DNA from: Gallaecimonas xiamenensis 3-C-1
GTDB lineage: Bacteria > Pseudomonadota > Gammaproteobacteria > Enterobacterales > Gallaecimonadaceae
Direction: 5' to 3'
Length of the DNA stretch: 46,022 nt
Assembly: GCF_000299915.1 (NCBI RefSeq)
Contig: NZ_AMRI01000031.1
Location: 1 to 46,022, forward strand
Under the pieces are notes generated by a model. It saw only the letters and a list, made by a program, of their open reading frames with translations. It had not been told where the DNA came from and did not search any database. The position numbers were made by a program, and so were the translations under genes. Shown piece after piece: positions 26,132 through 35,558 of the stretch. Every line of letters begins with the position of its first letter. The stretch's first letter is position 1.

Positions 26132-26545
26132 TCAACTGGCCTTGTAGCAGTCGTGCATGTTCTTATCGATGGCCAGCAACACCTGGCGCCTGTTGATGAT
26201 GCCCACCAGCAGGCCGTTTTCGACCACAGGGTACACCTTGGGCTTCTGGGCGGTCATCTGCAGGGCCAGCTCGAATACCGAATCGTTGGGCCCGACGGTC
26301 AGCACTTCGGTGCGCATGATATCGGACACCTTGGCCACGGTTTCACAGTGGTAACTGCACTCGATAAGCTTGGCTAAAAAATCCTGCTCTGACACAAAGC
26401 CCACCAGGCGGTTACTGCTGTCCACCACAGGTGCGCCGGTTTGCTGGCCAGCCAGCAGTTTTTCCACGGCGGTGGCGATGGGCATCTCCGGGTGCAGGCT
26501 CAATGGATGGTGTTGCATATGGTCTCGAATGATCAGCGATTGCAT
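26132..26545 (-). CDS. two-CBS-domain protein
   Basis: A 137-residue protein made of a tandem CBS (Bateman) pair: about 5-65 (MPIATAVEKLLAGQQTGAPV then LVGFVSEQDFLAKL) and about 75-130 (VLTVGPNDSVFELALQM then GLLVGIINRRQVLLAI). Such modules sense adenosyl ligands (AMP, ATP, SAM) and usually regulate something else; stand-alone ones are common. The ATG at 26545 is chosen over an in-frame start 16 codons upstream because AGAGG lies six bases before it. It is divergent from mtfA, and the 97 bp between holds both promoters. Target unknown. Confidence 0.92.
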   Translation of the reverse strand: MQSLIIRDHMQHHPLSLHPEMPIATAVEKLLAGQQTGAPVVDSSNRLVGFVSEQDFLAKLIECSYHCETVAKVSDIMRTEVLTVGPNDSVFELALQMTAQKPKVYPVVENGLLVGIINRRQVLLAIDKNMHDCYKAS

Positions 26546-26642
26546 AACAAACCTCTTGTCTTTCTCCCCTGTTCTTAAAGCATAGTCCTTCATTGCAATT
26601 TGCCTGGCTCATCCCCACCTTGGTGACAAGCCCTTAAGGAAG

Positions 26643-27467
26643 ATGACTGTGGCCATACTGACCCTGCTGTTGCTGACCGCCCTGCTGATCGCCTGGTGGC
26701 TCCACGGCGACAAGCTGCGCGCCGCCTATTACCGGCGCCGTGAAAAGCCCCTGACCGACCACCAACGCCGGCAACTGGCCAAGGACATGCCCCTCTACCC
26801 TCGCCTGCCCCTGGCCCAGCGCCGAAAGCTGGAAGGGCTGATGGTATCGTTCTTGAGCCGGGTAGACTTTATCGGCTGCGAGGGCTTGGCTGTGACCGAC
26901 CGGATGCGGCTGCTGGTATCGGCTCAGGCCTGCCTGCTGCTCATCGGCCGCGACGAGCCAGCCTACCCCACGGTGCACAGCGTCTACCTGTTTGAGGACA
27001 GTTTCGTCAACAAGGCCCCCCATTACCTGCCGGGAGGCGTGGTGGACACTCAGGGCAAGCACCTGGCGGGAGAGTCCTGGGAAGACGGGCGGGTTATTCT
27101 GAGCTGGGCCGGCTGCCTTCATGCCGCCGCCCAGCCCTTTGACGGAGAAAACCTGGTGGTACATGAGTTTGCCCACCAGTTGGACCAAGCCAAGGGCCTG
27201 GCCACAGGGGCGCCGCTGCAGCAAAGCCTGCCCGATGCCAAGCGCTGGCAAGCCACCTTCCAGGAGGCCTATCAGCGCCACTGCCAGGCGGTGCGCGGCG
27301 GCTTTTACGGCCTTATCGACCCTTACGGGGCCACCGATCCGGCAGAATTTTTTGCGGTCTTGTCAGAATTGTTCTTTGAGCGGGGCGCCGATCTGGCCGA
27401 GGCTGAGCCCGACATCTACCGGTTGCTGGTGGCCTTCTACGGCCTGGATACCCGCAGCTGGCATTAA
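26643..27467 (+). CDS. mtfA: MtfA-type zinc peptidase (M90)
   Basis: Cytosolic zinc aminopeptidase; E. coli MtfA binds and inactivates the Mlc repressor and so affects ptsG. The zinc motif is VVHEFAHQLD (HExxH near 173-178). The third-ligand region is YGATDPAEFFAVLSELFFER, which is strongly conserved in the family. Unlike E. coli MtfA, this one starts with a hydrophobic stretch (VAILTLLLLTALLIAWWL) that could anchor it to the membrane, as in many marine homologues. GGAAG touches the ATG at 26643 too closely; GTG at 26649, eight bases away, may be the true start. It is monocistronic. Confidence 0.93.
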   Translation: MTVAILTLLLLTALLIAWWLHGDKLRAAYYRRREKPLTDHQRRQLAKDMPLYPRLPLAQRRKLEGLMVSFLSRVDFIGCEGLAVTDRMRLLVSAQACLLLIGRDEPAYPTVHSVYLFEDSFVNKAPHYLPGGVVDTQGKHLAGESWEDGRVILSWAGCLHAAAQPFDGENLVVHEFAHQLDQAKGLATGAPLQQSLPDAKRWQATFQEAYQRHCQAVRGGFYGLIDPYGATDPAEFFAVLSELFFERGADLAEAEPDIYRLLVAFYGLDTRSWH

Positions 27468-27495
27468 AAAAGCCGCCCTTGGGGCGGCTTTTTTA
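27466..27495. terminator. bidirectional terminator, mtfA / 120-residue gene
   Basis: AGCCGCCC / GGGCGGCT with a TTG loop, flanked by six As and six Ts. It spans exactly the gap between the convergent stop codons. Confidence 0.88.
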
Positions 27496-27858
27496 TCAGT
27501 CGTGACTGCAGTGCTCGTCGCACTCATGCTCGTCGGCTTCCAGCACCTGGACCAGTTCGCCTTTGAAGAACACCCGTACCCGGCGCAGGGGCAGCTCGTC
27601 GTCTTCCAGGGCGCTGATCAGGCTGCGGGCCTCGCGGTTAAAGCGGGTCTGGGCCACGTCGCGCTGGGACAGGTTGGTCACCAGCAGGCTGCCGCCTTCG
27701 GCGCTGACCAGCAGTTGGTCGCCGGCTTTCCAGCCAAAGTCGTCAATCACGTCCTGGGCCAGAGCCAGTTCGTCTTTACCCAGCACCTTGAGCTCGGGGC
27801 GCAGGTTCAGTTGCGGGCGGTTAACAACGGTCTTGGCCTGTTGCCTTGGCTTAAGCAT
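27496..27858 (-). CDS. unknown 120-residue protein, AbrB-like core and Cys/His tail
   Basis: I do not recognise this gene. The middle (about 20-65) reads PELKVLGKDELALAQDVIDD, then GWKAGDQLLV and GSLLVTNL, loosely like the swapped-hairpin fold of SpoVT/AbrB or SymE proteins, which bind DNA or RNA. The second half has VRVFFKGELVQVLE and ends DEHECDEHCSHD, a Cys/His/acid tail that could bind a metal. GGAG lies six bases before the ATG. It follows the ZntB-type transporter gene by 46 bp on the same strand; a metal link between tail and transporter is tempting but unproved. Confidence 0.72.
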   Translation of the reverse strand: MLKPRQQAKTVVNRPQLNLRPELKVLGKDELALAQDVIDDFGWKAGDQLLVSAEGGSLLVTNLSQRDVAQTRFNREARSLISALEDDELPLRRVRVFFKGELVQVLEADEHECDEHCSHD

Positions 27859-27904
27859 GGGGATCTCCGGTGAGCATGTTTTTTTGTGGCGCCATGATAA
27901 CGGC

Positions 27905-28841
27905 TCAGAACCAGCGCCGCCACCACATAACCAGCCCCGACAGCACGAAACAGCCCCCCATCAGGGCGCTGACCCACAGCCAGCCCCGGGGATCTTCCAC
28001 CCAGGGCAACCCACCCACGTTCATGCCGAAGTAGCCGGTGATAACCGACAAAGGCAGGAACAGGGCGGTGACGATGGACAGCAGGTACAGGGTCTTGTTC
28101 ATCTGAGCGTCGCGCTCGGCGTTCATGTCGTCCCGCAGCAGCTTTACCCTTTCCCTAAGGATATTAAGGCTTTCCAGCAGCCTGGTCATGCGGTCCTGCA
28201 CTTCCAGCAGCAGCCGCAGGGGCTCGGGGGCCAGCTCGTCTTCCAGCTCATCGGTGAGTTCTTCGACCATCTCCTGCTGCGGCTCTATGTAGCGGCGCAG
28301 GCTCAACAGGCGCCGGTCGAGGTTGAGGATGGGGCTGCGAAGATCGGGTTTGTTCTCCAGCCAAGACACTTCCATGTCCAGCAGCCCCTCGGTGAGGCGC
28401 TTTAAATGCTCGTCGGCGCCCCGTACCAGGTTGCGCAGGATCTCCCCCAGCATCAGCCAGGTATTGGAGCCGTCGTTGGCCCGGCCCAGCTTGTCGGTGG
28501 CTTCGGACACCGACTTGAGGCCCTGGCCGGCCAGGGTCACCAGGTTCTGGTCGTTGACCAGGCAGCGCAAGGACACCATGTCCTCGGCTTCCTTGCCGGG
28601 GTTGAAGTTGATGCCGCGCATGATCAAAAGCAGGGTGCCGTCCGGATCGTATTGCCAGCGGGGCCGGGTTTCCTCGGCCAGGGCCGCCTCCACCAGATGG
28701 TGGGGAAAGCGGCTTTTAAGAAGCTGGCGGGTGTCGTCGCGGGTGCGGTCCAGGTGCAGCCAAAGGGGTTCTGGCTGGGCCAGGGCGTCCAGGCGCTCGG
28801 TTTCCTTGAGGGTGTGGCGGCTGTCTAGCCAGTATCCGTAT

Positions 28842-28849
<8 letters not shown>
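27905..28849 (-). CDS. zntB: CorA/ZntB-family divalent cation transporter
   Basis: A 314-residue member of the CorA superfamily, a homopentameric channel or carrier of the inner membrane. A large N-terminal cytoplasmic domain with a long helix (about 165-245) is followed by two C-terminal membrane helices. The signature YFGMNVGGLPW between them is the ZntB form (GMNVGG) rather than the CorA form (GMNF/VE). E. coli-type ZntB moves Zn2+, with proton coupling. The ATG overlaps the fumC end by eight bases (ATGAATGA) and has no strong ribosome site, so translation is probably coupled to fumC. Zinc is the likely substrate by family; the symbol is by similarity. Confidence 0.88.
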
Positions 28850-30195
<1,346 letters not shown>

Positions 30196-30203
<8 letters not shown>

Positions 30204-31071
30204 GATCACCTCCTTTAGGCTCAGCCTGCCACTTGCTCAAGCCCTTGTCATCCAGCTGCGACAGCAGCGTTAAGGTGGTTTGGGCTACAGCCGCCAGAAA
30301 TGCTGGGCGCAGCCGCTCTGCCCTGTCGGTGCGATTGTGCCAATCGCCGTGGGTATCGTTGCCAAGATAAAGATAAGGAATGCCCGCTTCCCGAAAGGGA
30401 GCATGGTCGGACGCATTGCGCCAGTCGGTGACCAGGGCGCTGCCGCGCTGGCTTTGCCGGCTGTCGTGCCCTGGCCGCAGACAAAGGGGGGCGTCCTTGG
30501 CCACCTGGGCAACAAGGGGCTTTAAGGCCGGGTTATCGCGGGTGCCGGCGGCATAGAGCACCGGGCCGCGCCCCACCATGTCCAGGTTGATCACCAACTG
30601 CGGCAGCGCCAGGGGCGGCATGGCCAGCAAGGCCTTGGCGCCATAAAGGCCGCGCTCTTCGTTGTCGGTGGCGATCAGGGCCAGGGAGCCTGGATGGTGC
30701 TCTGCCAAGGCCAGCAGCACCGCTACCCCTGAGGCGTTGTCGTCGGCGCCGGGGTAACCGGGGCCCAGGTGGTCGTAATGGGCCATAACCCACACCTTGG
30801 GCTGGCCTCGCCAGGCGATAAGGTTCTCCCCCCCTTCTGGCACCGGCTGGCGCAGCACTTGCCAGCCCAGGGCGCCAAAGCGCGCCACAAGGTAGTCCCG
30901 GGCTTGGTCATGCCCTGGGGTGCCGGGCTTGCGCCCAGCCATGGCGTCGCTGGTCAGGGCCCTGACATCGGCCATCAAGGGGGCGCTAGGCAAGCTGGGG
31001 GGCTGGCCACTGCCGCAGGGAATTTGCTGGCAGCCAGCCAGGCACAGCAGGCTGAAAAAATGGATACGCAT
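30196..31071 (-). CDS. M28-family metallopeptidase lipoprotein
   Basis: A 291-residue exported zinc aminopeptidase-like protein. The lipobox LAGC gives lipidation at Cys14, so it is probably anchored in the outer or inner membrane facing the periplasm. Metal ligands of the M28 fold are visible: AHYDHLG, GADDNASG (bridging Asp), DNEERG (catalytic Glu and Glu ligand), INLDMVGR, and a final His near NDTHGDWHNRTD. The start has no good ribosome site, since the upstream GDPD terminator is only a few bases away. It overlaps fumC by eight bases; a peptidase with fumarase in one unit is odd. Natural substrate unknown. Confidence 0.88.
30204..30216 (-). promoter_or_regulatory. unusually long Shine-Dalgarno sequence of fumC
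   Basis: AAAGGAGGTGATC stands directly before the fumC ATG. Its AAGGAGGTGATC is a 12-base perfect complement of the usual 16S rRNA 3' end. It also encodes the tail of the M28 peptidase (residues KGGDH). Confidence 0.75.
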
Positions 31072-31076
31072 TCATT

Positions 31077-31101
31077 AAAAAAGGGCCCTGGCGGCCCTTT
31101 T
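31077..31101 (-). terminator. intrinsic terminator of the glycerophosphodiesterase gene
   Basis: AAAAGGGCC / GGCCCTTTT on the - strand with six Ts, between the GDPD stop and the M28 start. It implies that the M28-fumC-zntB unit needs its own promoter or read-through. Confidence 0.82.
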
Positions 31102-31102
31102 G

Positions 31103-31942
31103 TCAATGCTCGTTGTAGCCCACCATCAGCCGCTTGAGTTTGAACTCGTCCATCAGGCTGTAGAGACGGTCGGGGTAGTCGGTTTCGATGCCGTCCACTC
31201 CCAGGCCCAGCATGGATTCCATGGCCTTGCGGGAATGCACGCCCCAGGCCACCACCTTGAACCCCCGTTGGTGGGCTTCGTCAAGGAGCGCTGGCGTCAA
31301 AAAGCTGTGGTAGACCTGCAGGTAGCTGACGTCCATATCCAGGGGGTTTAACCGGCGGATCTCGTCATCCATCAGCAGGTTAAAACGTTCAGACCAGCCG
31401 AAAAAGCCGTACAGGCGAGGAATGTCTGGGGCCAGTTGGGCAAAGCGGGTCAGGATCGCCGGGTCAAAGGACTTGATGATCACCCGCTTTTGCAGCTTGT
31501 AGGTGCGGATATGCTCCAGCACGTCCCGCTCCAATCCCGGTACCTTGAGTTCGATGATGAGCTTGGCGCGGCTGTGGCCCATGGCGTTCATCACTTCGGC
31601 CAGGGTGGGGATCCACTCGTCCAGGTACTGGGGGCCGAACCAGGAGCCGGCGTCCAGGGTGTTGAGCTGGGCCAGAGTAAAGTCGCTCACGTCCCCTTGG
31701 CCGTTGGTGGTGCGTTCCAGCTTGTCGTCATGAAAGGCCACCAGGGCCCCGTCTTTGGACTGGCGGATATCCACTTCTACCGCATCCACGCCCAGGTGCA
31801 GGGCCTTTTTCACGGCCGACAGGGTGTTTTCCGGTGCCAGGCCGGCGACCCCTCTGTGGCCTATGACCAGGGTTTGGGCCGTCGCCGGCAGCGACAACCA
31901 GGCCAGTCCGGCCAACAGGGCCAATGCAAGTATTCGTCCCAC
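31103..31942 (-). CDS. exported glycerophosphodiester phosphodiesterase
   Basis: Cleaves glycerophosphodiesters from phospholipid breakdown to glycerol-3-phosphate and an alcohol. A signal peptide (MGRILALALLAGLAWLSLPATA, cleavage after AxA) puts the 279-residue protein in the periplasm, as GlpQ. The TIM-barrel GDPD signatures are LVIGHRGVAGLAPENT, VEVDIRQSKDG and AFHDDKLERTTNG with the catalytic histidines and metal-binding Glu/Asp. WGVHSRKAM and VDGIETDYPD lie near the end. Translation begins at GTG with GAGGG seven bases upstream. It is monocistronic. Confidence 0.93.
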   Translation of the reverse strand: MGRILALALLAGLAWLSLPATAQTLVIGHRGVAGLAPENTLSAVKKALHLGVDAVEVDIRQSKDGALVAFHDDKLERTTNGQGDVSDFTLAQLNTLDAGSWFGPQYLDEWIPTLAEVMNAMGHSRAKLIIELKVPGLERDVLEHIRTYKLQKRVIIKSFDPAILTRFAQLAPDIPRLYGFFGWSERFNLLMDDEIRRLNPLDMDVSYLQVYHSFLTPALLDEAHQRGFKVVAWGVHSRKAMESMLGLGVDGIETDYPDRLYSLMDEFKLKRLMVGYNEH

Positions 31943-32035
31943 GCGCGTTCCCTCTAAGTCGGAGCAAGCTCCGTTATTTTTTTGTTATGAGTATTGCGAG
32001 GGTATCTTACGCAGTTTGTTAAAATCGGACAACAA

Positions 32036-32060
32036 AGAAGGGGCCCGTGGGCCCCTTCTC
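32036..32060 (-). terminator. intrinsic terminator of fabV
   Basis: AAGGGGCCC / GGGCCCCTT on the - strand, one base after the fabV stop codon region, followed by TTTGTT. The loop as drawn is tight; the outer pairs may open. Confidence 0.75.
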
Positions 32061-32061
32061 T

Positions 32062-33264
32062 TTATACTTCAATGAATTGCTGCGGCGGATTGGGATTGGC
32101 GTCAGCATCGTAGTCGACGTCATCCAGGCCGAAACCGAACAGCTTGAGGAACTCTTCCTTGTAGCCGTCGTAGTCGGTGATGTCACGCAGGTTCTGGGTG
32201 GTCACCTGGTTCCACAGGGCTTTACAGGCGCTCTGCACTTCTTCTTGCAGTTCCCAGTCGTCCATGCGGATACGGTTCATGTCGTCGGTGTCGCAAAGGG
32301 CGCCGTCAGCCTTGTAGAGCTGTTGGCTAAACAGGCGGAACACGTGCTCCATAGTGCCTTCGTGCAGGCCCTTTTCCTTCATCACCTTGTAGACGATGGC
32401 GATGTACAGGGGCATGACCGGAATGGCGGAGCTGGCCTGGGTCACCACGGACTTGAGCACGGCCACGTGGGCTTCGCCGCCGGTGCCTTTAAGCAGGGCA
32501 TCGATAGCGGCGGCGGCGCGATCCAGGTCTTCCTTGGCCTTGCCGATGGTGCCGTGCCAGTAGATGGGCCAGGTGATCTCGGTTCCGATGTAGCTGTAGG
32601 CGATGGACTTACAGCCGTCGGCCAGTACTCCGGCATCGTTCAGGGCCTTGATCCACAGTTCCCAGTCCTGGCCACCCATGACGGTGATGGTGTCCTGGAT
32701 CTCCTGGTCAACGGCCGGCTCAACATCGACGGAGATAATCTCGTCCTTGTTGGTATCCACGGCAGTGGCGCTGTAAGGCTTGCCGATAGGCTTGAGGGTT
32801 GAGCGCACCAGTTCGCCGGTCTCGGGCAGTTTACGCACCGGAGAAGCAATGGAGTAAACCACCAGGTCTACCTGGCCCAGGTCGGCCTTGATGGTGTCGA
32901 TGGTTTGCTGCTTCACCTCGTTGGAGAAGGCGTCACCATTGATGGACTTGGCGTAGAAACCCGCTTCGGTGGCCAGCTTGTCGAAAGCCACGGCGTTATA
33001 GAAACCGGCAGTGCCTGTTTTGGTGTCACTGCCCGGCTTTTCGAAGAAAACACCCAGGGTGGCCGCGCCGGCGCCAAAGGTGGCGGCAATGCGAGACGGC
33101 ATACCGTAACCGCTGGAACTGCCTATCACCAATACACGCTTGGGCCCGTTCTCAATGGGAGGGTGCTCTTTGGTGTAGTTGATCTGTTCCAGAATATTGG
33201 CTTCACAGCCCACCGGGTGGGCAGTGGTACAGATGAAGCCACGGATCTTGGGCTTGATAATCAT
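32062..33264 (-). CDS. fabV: enoyl-ACP reductase FabV
   Basis: NADH-dependent last step of fatty-acid elongation, cytoplasmic. The 400 residues from [20 protein letters not shown] match FabV/TER proteins. The NAD loop [13 protein letters not shown] and the FabV-specific catalytic spacing Y-x8-K in [10 protein letters not shown] are visible. FabV lacks the triclosan-sensitive pocket of FabI, and organisms that have it usually tolerate triclosan. The start at 33264 is chosen because all homologues begin MIIKP; an open frame upstream is chance. GGAA lies five bases before it. It is divergent from the imu operon, with a GATC-rich region between. Confidence 0.95.
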   Translation of the reverse strand: MIIKPKIRGFICTTAHPVGCEANILEQINYTKEHPPIENGPKRVLVIGSSSGYGMPSRIAATFGAGAATLGVFFEKPGSDTKTGTAGFYNAVAFDKLATEAGFYAKSINGDAFSNEVKQQTIDTIKADLGQVDLVVYSIASPVRKLPETGELVRSTLKPIGKPYSATAVDTNKDEIISVDVEPAVDQEIQDTITVMGGQDWELWIKALNDAGVLADGCKSIAYSYIGTEITWPIYWHGTIGKAKEDLDRAAAAIDALLKGTGGEAHVAVLKSVVTQASSAIPVMPLYIAIVYKVMKEKGLHEGTMEHVFRLFSQQLYKADGALCDTDDMNRIRMDDWELQEEVQSACKALWNQVTTQNLRDITDYDGYKEEFLKLFGFGLDDVDYDADANPNPPQQFIEV

Positions 33265-33331
33265 GGGGGTTCCGTGTGTGTGTTTCACAATCAGCGCTGA
33301 TGGTAGCCCATTTTCCTGCCCGCAAACATCC

Positions 33332-33426
33332 GATCTCCTAAGCCCCTGCCAGGCACCGTTTTCAGGGGCGATCGCCAATCGATCAGAAAAAAGCCAAGGA
33401 TTACATTGAACTGCGATCCTGATCGC
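33332..33426. promoter_or_regulatory. GATC-rich palindromic region between fabV and imuA
   Basis: Five GATC sites fall in 93 bp (33332, 33370, 33381, 33415, 33421). Two sit in clear palindromes: GCGATCGC (33368-33375) and GCGATC-CT-GATCGC (33413-33426). If the host has Dam, this is a candidate for methylation-sensitive control or SeqA binding. Otherwise the palindromes may be an operator for fabV. Confidence 0.4.
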
Positions 33427-33471
33427 ATCTTTTTTCACCACCGGGCTTGCCTGAGGAAGCGCTGGATATTA

Positions 33472-33487
33472 CTGTATATGCATACAC
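33472..33487 (+). promoter_or_regulatory. LexA box 1 of the imu operon
   Basis: CTGTATATGCATACAC matches the gammaproteobacterial SOS box CTGT-N8-ACAG except at the last bases. It covers the spacer of the probable promoter (TATTAC 33467-33472, TATAAA 33490-33495, 17 bp apart). Confidence 0.7.
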
Positions 33488-33502
33488 TGTATAAAATTAC
33501 AG
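33487..33502 (+). promoter_or_regulatory. LexA box 2 of the imu operon
   Basis: CTGTATAAAATTACAG is a full SOS box (CTGT-N8-ACAG) covering the -10. It shares base 33487 with box 1, so two LexA dimers would lie 15 bp apart on the helix. It is 16 bp before imuA. Confidence 0.88.
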
Positions 33503-33517
33503 TATCAGGAGATGCCC

Positions 33518-34180
33518 ATGGACCCGCGCTTGAACCAACTGCTGGAACACAACGCCATCTGGACTGGCCGCCACTGGCAACAAGGTGCCCCCGCCGAAGC
33601 CACCGGCTACCCACAGCTGGATAACAGCCTGCCGGGCATGGGCCTACCCAAAGGCGCCATTACCGAGATCCACTACCATCAGGACGGTATTGGCGAGCTA
33701 CGCCTGCTGATGCCCATGCTGGCAAGGTTGTCCCAGGAAAAGCGCTGGATCATCTTTATCGCCCCCCCTCATATACCCTACGGGCCGGCTCTGGCCGCCA
33801 TGGGGGTGGATCTGTCCAAAGTGCTGGTGGTGCATCCGTCTAAAGTCAAAGACGAGCTGTGGACCCTGGAGCAAGCCCTGAAAAGCGGTGGCTGCAGCGC
33901 CGTACTGGCCTGGCCAAGGGAAGTGACCGATCCGCAGATCCGTCGCCTGCAGCTGGCTGCCCAGAAAGGTGATGCCATGGGCATTTTCTTTTATCGCCGC
34001 CAGCGTGCCCAAAGCCCGGCTGCACTGCGCCTGTCACTGCACAGCCAGCACAATGTGGTCAGGTTCAGCATTGACAAGCGCAAAGGCGGCTGGCCCCTCC
34101 CCCCTCAGTCTTTGAACTTGGGCACCGATACCATTACCGGCCACAGTGCCACGGTCCTTCAAGGCCCCTGGGAACACTGA
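33518..34180 (+). CDS. imuA: ImuA, SOS mutasome accessory protein
   Basis: A 220-residue RecA-fold-like protein of the damage-induced mutagenesis cassette, needed with ImuB and DnaE2 for error-prone translesion synthesis. In gammaproteobacteria it is often labelled SulA-like. Features: GMGLPKGAITEIHYHQDGIG (a degenerate P-loop area), WIIFIAPPHIPYGPAL, AVLAWPREVTDPQIRRLQLA. The ATG at 33518 is chosen because AGGAG lies six bases upstream; the earlier ATG at 33512 is too close. Two LexA boxes precede it. ImuB starts one base after its stop. Confidence 0.9.
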   Translation: MDPRLNQLLEHNAIWTGRHWQQGAPAEATGYPQLDNSLPGMGLPKGAITEIHYHQDGIGELRLLMPMLARLSQEKRWIIFIAPPHIPYGPALAAMGVDLSKVLVVHPSKVKDELWTLEQALKSGGCSAVLAWPREVTDPQIRRLQLAAQKGDAMGIFFYRRQRAQSPAALRLSLHSQHNVVRFSIDKRKGGWPLPPQSLNLGTDTITGHSATVLQGPWEH

Positions 34181-34181
34181 C

Positions 34182-35558
34182 ATGCGCTGGCTCTACCTGC
34201 ACTTCCCCGACTTGGCCCTGGAGCTGGGCAGCACTGGCCTTGATGCCATGCAGCCACAGGCCTGCCTGGACAAAGAAGGTCTTATCTGTAGCCTCAATGA
34301 GGGCGCCGCCACAGCCGGGATCCAACCGGGCATGGGCTTGAACACGGCCCTGGCCCTGTGCCCCCAGCTGCAACAAATCTCGGTGTCGCCTCTGCAACTG
34401 CATCAGGGCCTGCAAGCCCTGGCCCAGGCCGCCTACGACCTAGCCGGCCCCCTGAGCCTGGCGCCCCCCAAAGGCCTACTGATTGAACTGTCCTCCATGC
34501 AGCGCCTCTACGGCAGTGACCAGGCCCTACTGGCTTGCCTGCATGACAACTATCACAAGCTGGGGCATCGCCTTTGCAGTGGCATTGCCGACACTCCTCT
34601 GGCGGCCCGCCTATTGGCCGAAGCGGATATAGGCCCCCTGCCTCTAGACAAGAGTTGGGAACTCATCCGTTCCCTGCCTGTCAGCCATCTCGGCTTGCCA
34701 ATTAACCTCAACGCCCGGCTGCAACGAGCCGGGTTGCGGCAACTGGGCCAATTGCTGGATCTGCCACGTATGGAGCTTGGCAAACGTTACGGCGCCACTT
34801 TGTTGTCGGTATTGGGCCGCTTGGAAGGCAGCCTCAAAGAAGCCCGCCAGCTTTATCACCCCCCCGAGGGCTTTGAGCGCCAACTGATCTTTAACCACGA
34901 AGTCAGCCAGGCACAGGCCTTGTTATTCCCGCTCAGTGCCCAATTGCAGGCTCTGGCCCTGTTCTTGGAAAAACGCCAACTGGCCTGTAGCCAGCTGCAA
35001 TTGACCCTGTATTTTCGCGCCCAGGAGCCTTTGGTGCTGACCTTAAGGGGCGCCGAGCCCCTGTGGCGCCACCCTGACTGGCGCAGTATCGCCCAGCTGC
35101 AATTGGACAAACTGCGCCTGGACGCCCCGGCGGTGGCCATCGCTTTGCAGGCCCAGCAGTTTAGCCCCCGGGCTCCAGGTAATGCCGCCCTATTTGAAAA
35201 TCAAAGGGTCAACGAACCGCTGCTTGGCCGCCTGATCACCCGCCTGGGCGAGCAGGCGGTCCAAGGGATCTGCCTTAACGAGAACCACTGCCCGGAAGAG
35301 GCCTTTTTATGGGTAAGGCCAGGGGAAAATTGCGCGGTAAAGCCGCAAAGGGCGCTACGGCCCCTGTGGCTATTGCCCAGCCCCGAGCCCTTGGATGATG
35401 CCCCCGACATCATTCGCGGCCCCGAAAGGCTGGCCAGCGGCTGGTGGCAAAACAGCATCAGCCGAGACTATTTCATTGCCCACCATCCCCAAGGAGGGCT
35501 TTGCTGGACATTTAAAGACAAGGAAGAGCGCTGGTATCTGCACGGCTGGTTTGGCTGA
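34182..35558 (+). CDS. imuB: ImuB, catalytically inactive Y-family polymerase
   Basis: A 458-residue Y-family relative that bridges DnaE2, ImuA and the beta clamp. It has the palm/finger/little-finger layout (LYLHFPDLALELGSTG, LCSGIADTPLAARLLAEA, LNARLQRAGLRQLGQLLDLP). The N-terminal acidic motif of real Y polymerases is not preserved, so it should not polymerise. A clamp-binding peptide could lie near LRPLWLLP (about 400), but that is uncertain. The ATG at 34182 is set by the imuA stop and the family start MRWLYLHFP. It overlaps dnaE2 as TGATG. Confidence 0.92.
   Translation: MRWLYLHFPDLALELGSTGLDAMQPQACLDKEGLICSLNEGAATAGIQPGMGLNTALALCPQLQQISVSPLQLHQGLQALAQAAYDLAGPLSLAPPKGLLIELSSMQRLYGSDQALLACLHDNYHKLGHRLCSGIADTPLAARLLAEADIGPLPLDKSWELIRSLPVSHLGLPINLNARLQRAGLRQLGQLLDLPRMELGKRYGATLLSVLGRLEGSLKEARQLYHPPEGFERQLIFNHEVSQAQALLFPLSAQLQALALFLEKRQLACSQLQLTLYFRAQEPLVLTLRGAEPLWRHPDWRSIAQLQLDKLRLDAPAVAIALQAQQFSPRAPGNAALFENQRVNEPLLGRLITRLGEQAVQGICLNENHCPEEAFLWVRPGENCAVKPQRALRPLWLLPSPEPLDDAPDIIRGPERLASGWWQNSISRDYFIAHHPQGGLCWTFKDKEERWYLHGWFG

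Noticed and set aside
33265-33441. N-terminal extension of FabV by 59 residues
   Set aside because: Homologues start MIIKP; the extension covers the GATC-rich intergenic region.
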